A program made the position numbers and the translations under genes. From NCBI GenBank assembly GCA_009763385.1, contig VDCT01000786.1, positions 359,546 through 423,545 of the forward strand: a stretch of DNA of 64,000 nt, written 5' to 3'. Under the pieces are notes generated by a model, which did not search any database, was not told where the DNA came from, and worked only from the letters and a program-made list of their open reading frames with translations. This DNA comes from Coix lacryma-jobi var. lacryma-jobi. Its lineage: Eukaryota; Streptophyta; Magnoliopsida; Poales; Poaceae. Below, in pieces: positions 54,310 through 64,000 of the stretch. The first letter of the stretch is position 1. Each line of letters starts with the position of its first letter.

Positions 54310-57300
54310 TGTCGAGCACTGCATTAGGAACTTCATTAGCTACTAAAGAAGCATAAGTCATGCATTGCATCATTTCATGTGCATGAGAGTGCTTTTGTCT
54401 TTGTTTATTTATTTGGATTTGGATTTCTATTTGACTTGGTGATTTAATTGGATTCTTGCTTTGGCAAATAATTTTATAAAATAGAGAATATTGAGTAGAG
54501 TGTTTTTCATGTTGGAGTTTTGACTTGGTTCAAGATAGTTTGTCAAACAAAAATGAGTGAAACAAAAATGGTTTATGTTGCAAAATTGGCTTTATTTATG
54601 TGGAGGTTGTAAAAATGGTTTTCAGAAAAAGTGTCTTATATGAAAGTTGTAGAGAAAATTATTTTGAGCAACTTTCATATTTGGGTCAAAACCTAGTTTG
54701 GAGTTTTTGAAACTGTTTTTAATGGTCAAAGTTTGAAAAGAATTTGGAAAAAGAAAAAGGAAAACGATTTTTCCCGGCGCCAACCCTTTCGGCCCATCTG
54801 GCCTTTCGGCCCAACTCGCGCCGGCCCAGCTCGCCCGCTCGCGTGCGCCGGCCGCTCCCGCACTCGCCCGCGCGCCGCGCGCGCCGCGCACCGCCGCCCG
54901 CCTGACGCCCGTGCCGTACGCCGGCCGCAAACGCCGCGTGGCCGCCTTCGCCTGCACCGTATCCCGCTCGCCCTATCGCCGCAAGATCGTTGCTCGCTCG
55001 ATCACGCCACGATCCCCGCTCACCAGTCGCCGCTCGCCTCGCCTGCCGAGCCCTGCTGTCCGCGCGCGCGTCGCACGCCATGCCGTGGCCCCCGCCACGA
55101 CGGGCCGTCCGCCGCTCCGACGACCAAAACCCCGCGCGCCCACACTCCTCTCTCTTTCACTCCTCACTCGCGCCCCCCCTTGCTCTCGCCAGCCCCGCTC
55201 TTTCTCCCGCGAACACGCCGAGCACCTCGCTGCTCGCCGTCGCTCGACACCACCACCCGCACCCCGCCGTTCCGACCCTCACCGTCCACCTCCGGCCGAT
55301 TAACCTCGGTCACCACTCCGCCTACGCCGTGCACACGCCGTGCGCACGTCGTCATCCCCGACTGAGCCCCGACGCCGCCGGAGGACGAAACGCCTCTTTC
55401 GGTCCGTCGTCGCCACCGCGGAGCACGCGCCGCCGTTCCTCCCCGACCCGACCTCCACCGTCTCCCTCCTTCGCCGTCAAGCATCACCAAGCCAAGGCAA
55501 GGTGAGAACACCACCTAGCTTCAACGCTACCGCTCTCTCCCACCTCTTCTTCCCGGCCGAGCGCCATGGCCGCCGCCGCGGCCCTTGCTCGTGGCCACGC
55601 TCCTCTGGAGCCATCCGAGCCAAACCAACCCCGTAGCTTTGCTCCTTAGGGTTCACACGAGCTTTTGTCTCCCCCAATTTCACCGGCGACTGCCGGACAC
55701 GGCCTAGCCGAGCCCCGCCACCGTCCGCCATGGCCGCTCGCGTGGCCAAGCTTCCTCGGAGCTTTCCGAACCAAGCCGAGCCCTCCGATAGCCTCCCTAG
55801 GGCTCGAGTAAGCAAGTGCCGGCCTCGATTTCACGGCGACCGCCGGAAACGGCGTAGCCGTGTGTCGCCGTCCCGTCGTCCGCCACCGCTCGCCGCCGGC
55901 ACGCTTCGGTCACCCTCTGGCCGAGCCGACCCACCGCTGGATGCGCCTCGTCGAGCCGAACCTATCGAGCCTAGTCTCACCGCCGGCGACCTCACCGTCG
56001 ACGAGCTTTCGCCGGTCAACCTTTCTCCCCTGTTTCCTCTCTCTGACGGGTGGGTCCCGTTGACCCAGCGGACCCCGCGCGTCGGCCTCTCTTGGTCCAT
56101 GGACCACGCTCACGCAAGCCAAGCCGGGAGATTTCAATGTTTTTCCTTTTTTTAGGTTTTATTTTCCAGAAATGCTTGTTATTTTTATGTAGCACGTTTT
56201 AAAAGTCCAAATGGAGTGCTTTCAGTTTTGTTAGCTTGTTTATGAGTAGATCTATCATGGAAAAATATGAAAGTATTTTTGGTAGAAGTTTATTTTACTG
56301 TTTTTATTTAATTCAGTTTATATGCTTTTGTTGTGATAAATGGAAATAAGTGTTTTCTGGTTGCAATAATTCTTGGAAAATTTTGTGTAGGTTTATTATC
56401 CTGTTTTACACCTGTGAAAAATTTATGATGCACTGTGTATGTGGAAAAAGTTTCTGTTATGCTTAAAAGTCCTTTTTGGCTGATTTCTTAGAATAAATGT
56501 TAAGGTGTTTTATATGCTGAAATAAAATATGGGAAAATTTGTGTAGTCTCTTTTCATGATGTTCAAGCTAAGAAAAATGTAAGCATGATCTGTTATGTGA
56601 ATAAATCTGAAGTTGCTTAACAATGCGCTTTTCTGTGTTTTTCTTTGGAAATTCATATAAGAAATAATATAATGTTTCTGTTCATGGAACTTTCTTGATA
56701 AGCATAAAATGTGAAGTAGAATCTGGGAAAAATATGAAGTTGAGTTTATCACCCTTTTCCAGTAGGGTTGTAGTTCAAATGGTTTAAATGGGAATAGATT
56801 TGTTTATTTTGTGTAGGCTTGTATGTTTAAGCTCTGTCAGCAAGTTTTCTGCAGTAGAATGATTTTGAGTAAAAAAAGCCAGGAAAATTATGAACTCTGC
56901 TGTTTGACACTTTTTGGATAAGGAGCTAGTTCAAAGCACCTTTTGAGCAGTTTATTTGTTATTTTTGTATCTGCATTTCTGTATTTTATTTTTGGCTGAA
57001 ATTGGTTCAGTAGAGTCTTGAGAGCGTTAATTGTCTTCTGGAATTTTTGTGGATTTTTTCTGAGTTCAGAAAAATGCACTTGCAGTTCAAACTGAATTTC
57101 GTTTGAATTGTTAAATAAGAAAAGGGTGAATAAAAGGATTTTGTTTCATGAATTAAATAAGTATTTACCTCAATGTCAAAAGTGGTTCAACAAGTTGGGT
57201 TTGTCGGTTTGCAAGAAATGCTCTTTTCATACCACACATCTTGCACCCGCATTGCAATTATTTATTAATCGTCGCATGCAATAGGATCGACCCCTCCGGA

Positions 57301-58959
57301 GCCCGAGCAGGAGCCAGAGACAAACGCCGAGCAGCAGATCCCGGAGCTCCAGCAAGCCGAGGAAGCCGACCCCGCCTGCGACACTAACTTGCCCGAGTGC
57401 CCCTCCCACGAGGCCTCGGTCTTCACCCAAGGCAAGCCCCGGAGCATTCTAAGTCTCCTATTATTTACAATTAAATTACTTGAGTCCTTTTATATTGTGA
57501 TGCATTAGGTTAGGAGTGGTTTGAATCCTACTTGCTGCATTGCCGTTCCTTGATTATTGATTATTACCCGCCTTGTTATCATGTTACTTTATAATGTAGA
57601 ATTGTTTAGTCTGCTTAATAAAAATAGTTGTTAAGGATGTTTCTGTAATACCCTAATGGGTAGTTACCGGATCGCGGTTGGCTATATTTGCTATCGTGGA
57701 AAAGAACCTGAGTTGTAGTGAAATACGGTCAACTGGAAGGCAAGGCACAAGTTTGGAAACTTGGGGCAGTCCATCCGTTGGATCGTGTAGGTTTGTATCG
57801 ATGTTGGCCCTCGTTCATTTTTGAACGCGCCCTTTTACTTAGGGATATGTCGGTGCCGTAATCATCGACCCCAAAGCCGGTTAGAAGCTGTTCGGGCCGG
57901 TCTCAACCAGTGTCGTGCCCTCTAGTATGGAAATTGCGATCTGCCGCGTGAGGCCATCGCCAGGTTCCAATTGGGCGGTTCGTGCTGTGAGCCGCAACGA
58001 TTACCACCACGAACAAGCATCGAGCAGTTGCCCAATGCATGGACTCGACAGGGAAAGTGTGGGCTGGTATTAAAGGTCTTTCACCAGCTGGTTTGGAATT
58101 CGATTCGAGTCGCCGTCTCCCCCGGTTAGTGGGAAACTATGGCGAGCTTCACCACGATACAACTCCATGTGATGATTTAAGGTTCAACTAAAATGTGGAT
58201 AAGTCAACTGGATATGGTTATATTATTGATTGGTAGATTCAAGTGAGTGCTCTAGTACAGGTGAAAAACCTAGAATTAAGGAATAGGTCTAAAAATGATA
58301 GCTCATCATTATCATTAATTACCTCTTATCTAAATTAAGCTTTTCGCAACTAAAGATCCCAGCTCCACCCGAAAAGGCCTTGCATACCCTTGGTGTCTTT
58401 ATTTTCAGTTGGACGGGTAAGTCTCGTTGAGTACATTCCCGTACTCAGGGTTTATCCCGTTTGTTGCAGATGGCCAGGTCTACTTTGGCTATTGTAAGCA
58501 CTGCCTCTACCCGGTGGAAGGTGATGAGGAGTAGGCCCAGGGCAGGGTCGTCCAGAAGCTTTCCTTTTTCTTTCGCTGGTCTGAGACTGTTGGTGGCACA
58601 TTATCTTAAAAAGGAGGAGTGAGTCGTGTTGAGTCGGATTTATCAAACTATGCTTTATTTGGACCACGTGTGTTGTGGTCGTGTTTCAAATTTATTTAAG
58701 CTTCCGCACTTTAAAAATTTGGTTTGTAATAACTCCGTTTTAAATTCGTACTCTGATGTTAAATTCGGTTTCGTTCTTCACTGCGATTTCTCTTTACGAA
58801 TGTAATCTTGAACGATGCGATCCTGTATGATGTATGGTGAAAGAAATCCTTCGAGATTTCCGGACTACCGGGGTTATATGGGTTCAAGTATGAGTCGAAG
58901 TCAGACGGATTTGGCTAAGATAATACTTGAGCTCTTATAATCAGGGCGGTTCCGCCACA
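54297..58959 (+). repeat. F 3' LTR, 4663 bp
   Basis: It is the partner of 37614-42219. Differences are a mix of transitions and many one-base homopolymer indels. The GC-rich block is at 54770-56110, the donor-like AGGTGAG at 55500, and the TGAGTAC/GTACTCA hairpin at 58428-58447. It ends CCACA before the CTTCT duplication. Confidence 0.95.
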
Positions 58960-59891
58960 CTTCTGGTCCACAGCTTCTCCATCCTTGTCTGCATCCAGGG
59001 CCATCGTGGTCGACATGGGTGTTGGAAGAGGCTTGGCCTCACCCATATCGAACCTCTTCAGCAAGTCCTTGGTGTACTTGCCCTCGTGCACAAACGTCCC
59101 CTCTCGGGATTGCTTAATTTGCAACCCGAGAAAGAATGTCAACTCACCCATCATGCTCATCTCGAACTCCCTGCTCATAATATCTGCAAATTTGGCAACC
59201 AAAGCGTGAGAAGAACCACCGAAAATGATATCATCCACGTAAATCTGGACCAAGAGAGTGTCTTTGTCTTGCTTGAGGAGAAAGAGCGTTTTATCCACAC
59301 ATCCCATTTTAAAACCCTTAGCAAGCAAAAAGGTTTTCAACCTATCATACCAGGCCCTAGGGGCTTGTTTCAAACCATATAAAGCTTTGTGGAGTTTGAA
59401 AACATGGTTTGGAAACTTGGGATTTTCAAAACCGGGGGTTGCTCAACATACACTTCCTCTTCTATGTAGCCGTTAAAGAAGGCACTCTTGACATCCATTT
59501 GAAAAAGTTTGAAACCTTTGGATGCAGCAAAAGCCAAGAGTATCCTAATAGCCTCCAAACGAGCTACAGGAGCAAAAGTCTCCTCATAGTCTATCCCCTC
59601 CTTCTGACTATAACCCTTGGCCACAAGTCTCGCTTTGTTCCTTACAATGTGGCCATCCTCTCCTTGTTTGTTTTTAAAGACCCATTTTGTCCCAATAGGA
59701 TTACAGTTTGGAGGAGGTGGAACTAGAACCCAAACCCAATTTCGCTCAAAATTTTCTAACTCCTCATGCATGGCATTAACCCAATCCGATCCGTCAAACG
59801 CAAGCGTGTCCAACATCTCGAGGTTCAAAATCAGCAACAAATGCAGAATGAGCAAAGTGAGAAATGTGTTGTGACCTAGACCGAGTGACAC
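58960..59891 (-). pseudogene. rt: E reverse transcriptase
   Basis: Minus strand: [86 protein letters not shown], then a frameshift at about 59445. In the next frame (from 59373) [31 protein letters not shown] (YVDD 59230-59241) and GELTFFLGLQIKQSREGTFV follow, ending at the F insertion. The frameshift falls at the same codons as in B. Confidence 0.9.
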
Positions 59892-60147
59892 GTTCGTCGA
59901 TGCTGTCGATCATCTGCTGAGAGGGGTGCTGGCGCTAGATGTGTCGTGACGCCTCCCGAGCAGATGTGATCTCCCCCTCAACAGCAGCTGGTGCCTCCCC
60001 GGGTACAAAAGGTACCGCTCGGGGTGGCGGATCCCACGGCCCCCAGGAAGAAGACGTGTCGGGGCCGTGAGTCATCGTAGAAGCCGCTCTTTGCGACACA
60101 GCAGGTGGAGGCGATGCTGGGTCACCCATGCCTTCAGCATCCTCGTC
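59892..60147 (-). pseudogene. E integrase-RT linker
   Basis: Pro/Ala/Ser-rich low-complexity sequence like that of B (16560-16900), including [15 protein letters not shown]. It is frame-broken, with no catalytic motif. Confidence 0.6.
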
Positions 60148-61100
60148 CTAATCATCGAAAAGAGGCTCACCAACCTCATGATCACCTGCACGCTCAAAAC
60201 AAGAAGAAGGACAAACCATGGTCTCATCGAAGGTGACATCTGATGTCTCCATGACTCGGTTAGTATCAAGGTTAAGTACACGATATGCTCGAGTGTGAGT
60301 GCCATAACCCAAAAATACACCGTCAGAAGAACGAGACTCAAATTTGTCCAGGTTGCCTTTCTTCAATATAAAACAGTGGCAACCGAAGACTCTAAAGTAA
60401 CTCACCTTGGGCTGTCTACCAAAACGCAACTCATAAGAAGTTTTTTTCAGGAAGGCTCTCAGAAAAATGCGATTGGAAATATAGCATGTAGTGTTCATAG
60501 CTTCGGCCCAATATCGCCTAGGAGTCCTATGCTCATCGAGCATCGTCCTGGCCATCTCAACAAGGGTCTGATTCTTCCTCTCCACAACACCATTTTGGGG
60601 CAGTGTGTAGGGGGAAGAAAACGGATGCTCCAAACCCAAAGAGTCACAAAACTTCTCAAAATCCAAATTCTTGAATTCGGAACCATTATCACTACGAATA
60701 GCTCGCATCGAGTTCATAGGGAACTCGTTCTGAAGACGCAAAATCATTGCGAGCAAAAGAGAAAGTCTCAGTCTTCTCAGTCAAAAAGAAGACCCACGAA
60801 TATCTCGAAAAATCATCGACAACAACAAGCACGTACCACTTCCCCCCAACTGAGCTCACCCGAGCTGGACCGACAAGGTCCATGTGTAAAAGCTCTCCAG
60901 GGCGCTGTGTCATGACCTGAGTCACTGGATGGTGGGAAGCGGCAACCATCTTTCCATGTCTACAAGAATGGCAAACAAGATCCTTCTCCATCAACAACTT
61001 GGGCAATCCTCGGATTAGGCCAAGTGAGCTAAGTCTTGCAAGCAAGTCGAAGCTTAAGTGATCGAGCCTCCTATGCCACTTCCAAAGATCAGAGGAAGAA
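60148..61100 (-). pseudogene. int: E integrase
   Basis: The zinc region (HRRLDHLSF, CHSCRHGK) shares a frame with protease. Core residues: Asp at 60880-60878, Asp at 60690-60688, Glu at 60582-60580. The first interval is not a multiple of three because of a frameshift near 60745; the second is 36 codons, as in B and D. The rest runs cleanly through [23 protein letters not shown] to DVTFDET at 60148. Confidence 0.9.
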
Positions 61101-61486
61101 GGACTAGCCAAAAGACAGCAGGAAATACCAAACAACTCCGAGAAATTCACGCGAAAGACTTTCCCAAAGTGCGAAATCAAACAAACAAGATTGCCCTGAG
61201 GATCTAAAATACGACTGAGATTCGGTTTAAAACGAATCTCATAGTCATCATCAAAAAGTTGCGAAACAGAAAGAAGGTTAAAATGCAGGTTAGAAACAAG
61301 AGCAACATCGCACAACACAAAGTGCTCATTAACCCGCACCGACCCACGAGACAACACTTTACCTTTACTATTGTCGCCGAAGGTGATAAACTCCTTTCCA
61401 GCAACAGGGCTAAGACTGGAGAACCACTTGGCGTCTCCGGTCATGTGTCTCGAGCAACCAGAATCCACCAACCAAATGTCCTCCAA
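61101..61486 (-). pseudogene. pro: E aspartic protease
   Basis: WLVDSGCSRHMTG, ITFGDNSKGKVLSRGSVRV and LHFNLLSVSQL are all in one frame that continues into the integrase zinc region. The catalytic motif is intact here. Confidence 0.9.
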
Positions 61487-61688
61487 TCGTTTTACCTACA
61501 TCAACAAAAAGACATAGGGTGAGCATACGGTCCAACACTGGGGTTAGTGAAGTAGGAAGAATACTAGTGTTGGGCCGGCTGCTCAAAAGAACGGTCAGTG
61601 TAAAAACCATTCCTAGCCTGCCTACGGGGAAAGCGATCACCAGGCACAGGAAAACGTGGACTGCTAAGGAAAGAGCGCCCAGGAAACG

Positions 61689-62694
61689 TCATATAGTCAA
61701 ACGCGGTGGAGGGAAACGCTCAACAAAGCCTCCGCCACGGGGTCCGTATCCTGCAAAGTCAGGACCCCGTCGGGCACCTCCTCCCTGACGCCTAGGACCT
61801 TGAGGTGCTGCACCTCTAGGCCTAGCAGCTCTCCTTGGAGCTCTCCTCTGAACATTCGGCACATGTGCATCATGGAAAGGATGGTACATGTCCGGATTGT
61901 TCATCTCTCTGGCACGGCGCGCCCCTCTCTTGCGCCGAAAGCAGAACTCACCCAAGTGTCCATCTCTCCCACAGTACTCACAATGGTATCTCACCGCTCT
62001 CATAGGGGGTTGTTGGTACTCACGGTTGTGGGTTTGGATCACTTTGCCCTTCTATGGCATAAGCTCCTCCTGGATAGGTGGCATTGTGTCCAGCTTGTTT
62101 TGAGGTGGTTTGGTTTGGGAGCCCACTGCTGGTTCTTGGTGGAGCTCGTGGAGGTTCTTCAAACACCCCATCCTTGGTGTTAGGCTTGAGAGGCTCTTTG
62201 GGTGGAAGCTTGGTAAGTTTGGGAGTAGTGGTGGAGTTGGGCTTCTCACTCGGGTTCAGACCACTCGACTCTCCAATCTTCCCAAAAGCAGAAAGATCAA
62301 CACCCGGAGCAAAACATACACCAGGACCTCCAGCAGCTCGCTTAAATTGGGAGATCATCATCCCGAGCTGCGGCTCACTACAAGAGACCCATGACAAGAT
62401 GGTCCGAAGGTATGTCTTTTTCTCCTCGGTTTGCATCTTGCCATGCTTTACATTGGCAATCTCCATCTCCAAACCCTCACACAAAGCACACCTAGTCACA
62501 CAAGTGCTACCCGAGCTGGCCTTCTCAAGAGACTCAATCTTGGCATTCTTCTCTGCCAACTCGGTTTGCAAGCCAGGACAAGCCTTGCACGCACCTAACA
62601 ACATGGGCCTAGCCCGGAGCTCATCCACCTCTCCAACCAAAGCAGCATACTTACCTCTCAAAGTGAGAAGGTCAGTCATGTGCTTGGTGCACAT
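61689..62694 (-). pseudogene. gag: E gag C-terminal half with intact second zinc knuckle
   Basis: The first part (62694-62020) carries CKACPGLQTEL and CALCEGLEMEI CxxC modules in heptad-rich sequence, then a Pro/Lys-rich linker. The second frame (62042-61689) has CEYCGRDGHLGEFC (61982-61941), an intact CX2CX4HX4C, followed by an Arg/Gly-rich tail of the RGG type. The two frames overlap by one small frameshift. Confidence 0.8.
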
Positions 62695-64000
62695 CTCACA
62701 CTCACCTCCTCAGACACGACCACGGTGGACCGAGCAAACTCAAGCTCCTTCACCGTGTCCTCCCACTTCTGCCTAAACTCCTTGCGCTCTCTAGCAGCAC
62801 GCCTAAGCAGCTTATCCTGACTAAGCAAGGGGCAGTAAGCTTATCGACCTCAGCAGAAAGCTCGTCGTGGGTCATAGATACCTGGGAGGTGTCGTCGTCG
62901 TCGTCGTCGTTCCGAGGGGTGTCCTCCAGCTGGCTGTCGACCTCCTTGCCGAGGGCCATGGTGCAAAAACCCTCGTTGTCGGCAAAGAAGCAGAGGCCGT
63001 TCAGCTTGTCCTCGATCTTCTTCATCTTCTCGGACTCGTCGTCGCTTGAGCAAGCGGAGTCGTCATCCGAGCCATCGACGTCGCTGAGCGTGGCGAAGAA
63101 AGCACGCTGCTCAGCCTGGGCCTTCTCCAAGTACTTCTTCTTGATGTACTCCTTGTCGAAGCCGCCTCTCCGCTTGCGCCTTGCGGGGCGTGCTTCTCCT
63201 TGCGCTTGTCGGAGTCATACTTGTGCCCGTGATCGCCCTTCTCAGATGAGTGCTTCTTCTTGGGACAGTTGGCGATGAAGTGGTGGGGTCGCCGCACTCG
63301 AAACATCCCGAGCATCCTCCTCCGCGGCGGCGGTTCATGCGGTTGTTGTGAAACCGCGAGAACCGGTTGGCAAGCAAAGCCAAGTCTTCATCCCCCAAAG
63401 ACTCAAGCTGCTCCTCTGTGATAGAAAAGAGTGAAGAAAGTGCAAATCCTCCAGAGGAGTTAGCAGAAGAGCCAGAAACCAAAGCCATAGTCGGGCCAGA
63501 AGGATTCTCATAAGAAGCCCTCGACATGGTGTAAATCTCACTAGACTTGAGCTTACTAAAGAGCTCGTCGCAAGTGAGGGTCTCATAGTTAGACGATTCG
63601 ATGATCGCCTGGAACTTTGAGTCCCACACTGACCGATCAAGAGTATGCAAAAGCTTCAAAGCTCTCTCATGATCGTCGAAAGGCAACAGCTCCTTGTTAG
63701 CTCGCATCTTGTTGACAATAACCTGAAAGCGAGCGAATAAACTCTCTATGTTCTCGCCAGGCATATGTCAAAAGTTCTCATACTCCCGCTTGTGCGACTC
63801 GTAGAGACGGGATTTGACTTGAGTGGTTCCCTCATGGAAGCGCATGAGGGTCGCCCAAATCTCATGAGCCTGGGGAGGTGAGAAACGTGATCAAACTCGG
63901 ACATGCTCAAACAGGAGAACAAGGCGTTATGTGCTCAGCTATTGGCTTCGTGCTCATCGATCTGAAGCTGAGAAACACGAGCAGCCAGAACAATGTAATC
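62695..64000 (-). pseudogene. gag: E gag N-terminal half, running off the window
   Basis: Capsid (UBN2-type) sequence runs from the window edge to about 63450, including FARFQVIVNKMRANKELLPFDDHERALKLL. TGA codons in the first 240 bases and a one-base loss inside the first knuckle (63265-63305, 41 instead of 42 bases) break it. An acidic stretch (Asp run near 62900) follows, then a frameshift at about 62815. The start codon should lie roughly 130 bases beyond the window. Confidence 0.8.

Larger units (their letters stand above)
37614..58959 (+). mobile_element. Element F: Tekay/Del-like Ty3/gypsy chromovirus with 4.6-kb LTRs, nested in E
   Basis: It is flanked by CTTCT at 37609-37613 and 58960-58964. 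LTRs start TGTGACACC and the right copy ends CCACA. Primer site TGGTATCAGAGC follows the 5' LTR; polypurine TTAAGGGGGGAAGGGC precedes the 3' LTR. The order RT, RNase H, integrase, chromodomain is that of Ty3/gypsy chromoviruses. Gag and protease are absent: the primer site is followed directly by element G and then by RT. Confidence 0.9.
33341..64000 (-). mobile_element. Element E: SIRE-like Ty1/copia of the B family, inverted, continuing past the window
   Basis: From left to right: 3' LTR, noncoding region, RNase H, then element F (37614-58959), then RT, integrase, protease and gag, all minus strand. The gag N terminus, primer site and 5' LTR are beyond 64000. It shares LTR ends, hairpin cluster, palindrome array and protein sequence with B. 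It inserted into the B 3' LTR in the opposite orientation. Confidence 0.9.

Overview
This window is intergenic heterochromatin from a plant, almost certainly a grass and probably a panicoid (sugarcane, Miscanthus, sorghum or maize type). The whole 64 kb consists of LTR retrotransposons nested inside each other. Primer-binding sites match initiator tRNA-Met and tRNA-Asp, and the palindromic GTCCGC and CGTCCGGTCA motif arrays look like LTRs I remember from panicoid grasses; the species call is inference. I see no host protein gene, rRNA, tRNA or CRISPR. All retroelement reading frames are broken by stops or frameshifts. Many of the breaks are single-base homopolymer indels that may be assembly errors rather than biology.

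Layout. A1 (1-2962, + strand) is the 3' end of a SIRE/Maximus-like Ty1/copia element: a proline-rich tail, polypurine tracts and a 1.5-kb 3' LTR. It sits inside the 5' LTR of A2 (2963-9435, +), a non-autonomous chromovirus derivative that keeps two degenerate protease-like domains, a damaged zinc knuckle and a chromodomain-like tail but has no reverse transcriptase or integrase. A 1.2-kb AT-rich island (9436-10630) of unknown origin follows. Element B (10631-33340, +) is a large SIRE-like copia element. Its RT is split by element D (17449-29118, - strand, a complete related copia with a CTCCT target duplication), and its RT/RNase H junction is split by a 440-bp solo LTR (29534-29973). Its 3' LTR is interrupted at 33340 by element E (33341 to beyond the window end, - strand, same family as B). 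E is in turn split in its RT/RNase H region by F (37614-58959, +), a Tekay/Del-like Ty3/gypsy chromovirus with 4.6-kb LTRs and a CTTCT target duplication. F has lost gag and protease and carries G (42237-51303, - strand), an Athila-like gypsy derivative with gag and a second ORF but no pol, primed by tRNA-Asp. Insertion order, oldest first, is B, then E, then F, then G, with D and the solo LTR as separate insertions in B.

How the parts relate. Autonomous copies of these families would make Gag, protease, integrase, RT and RNase H, but nothing here appears able to make a complete set. A2 and G are built to be moved in trans. The features most worth following up are: a five-unit array in the G LTRs in which a primer-binding-site-like sequence and LTR-end sequence recur together; a conserved cluster of covarying hairpins in the U3 of B, D and E; a 13-bp palindrome array in their R/U5; an unusually long copia gag with two zinc knuckles flanking CxxC/coiled-coil modules; and a 3.2-kb tail-to-tail inverted repeat made by B and E that could produce hairpin RNA.
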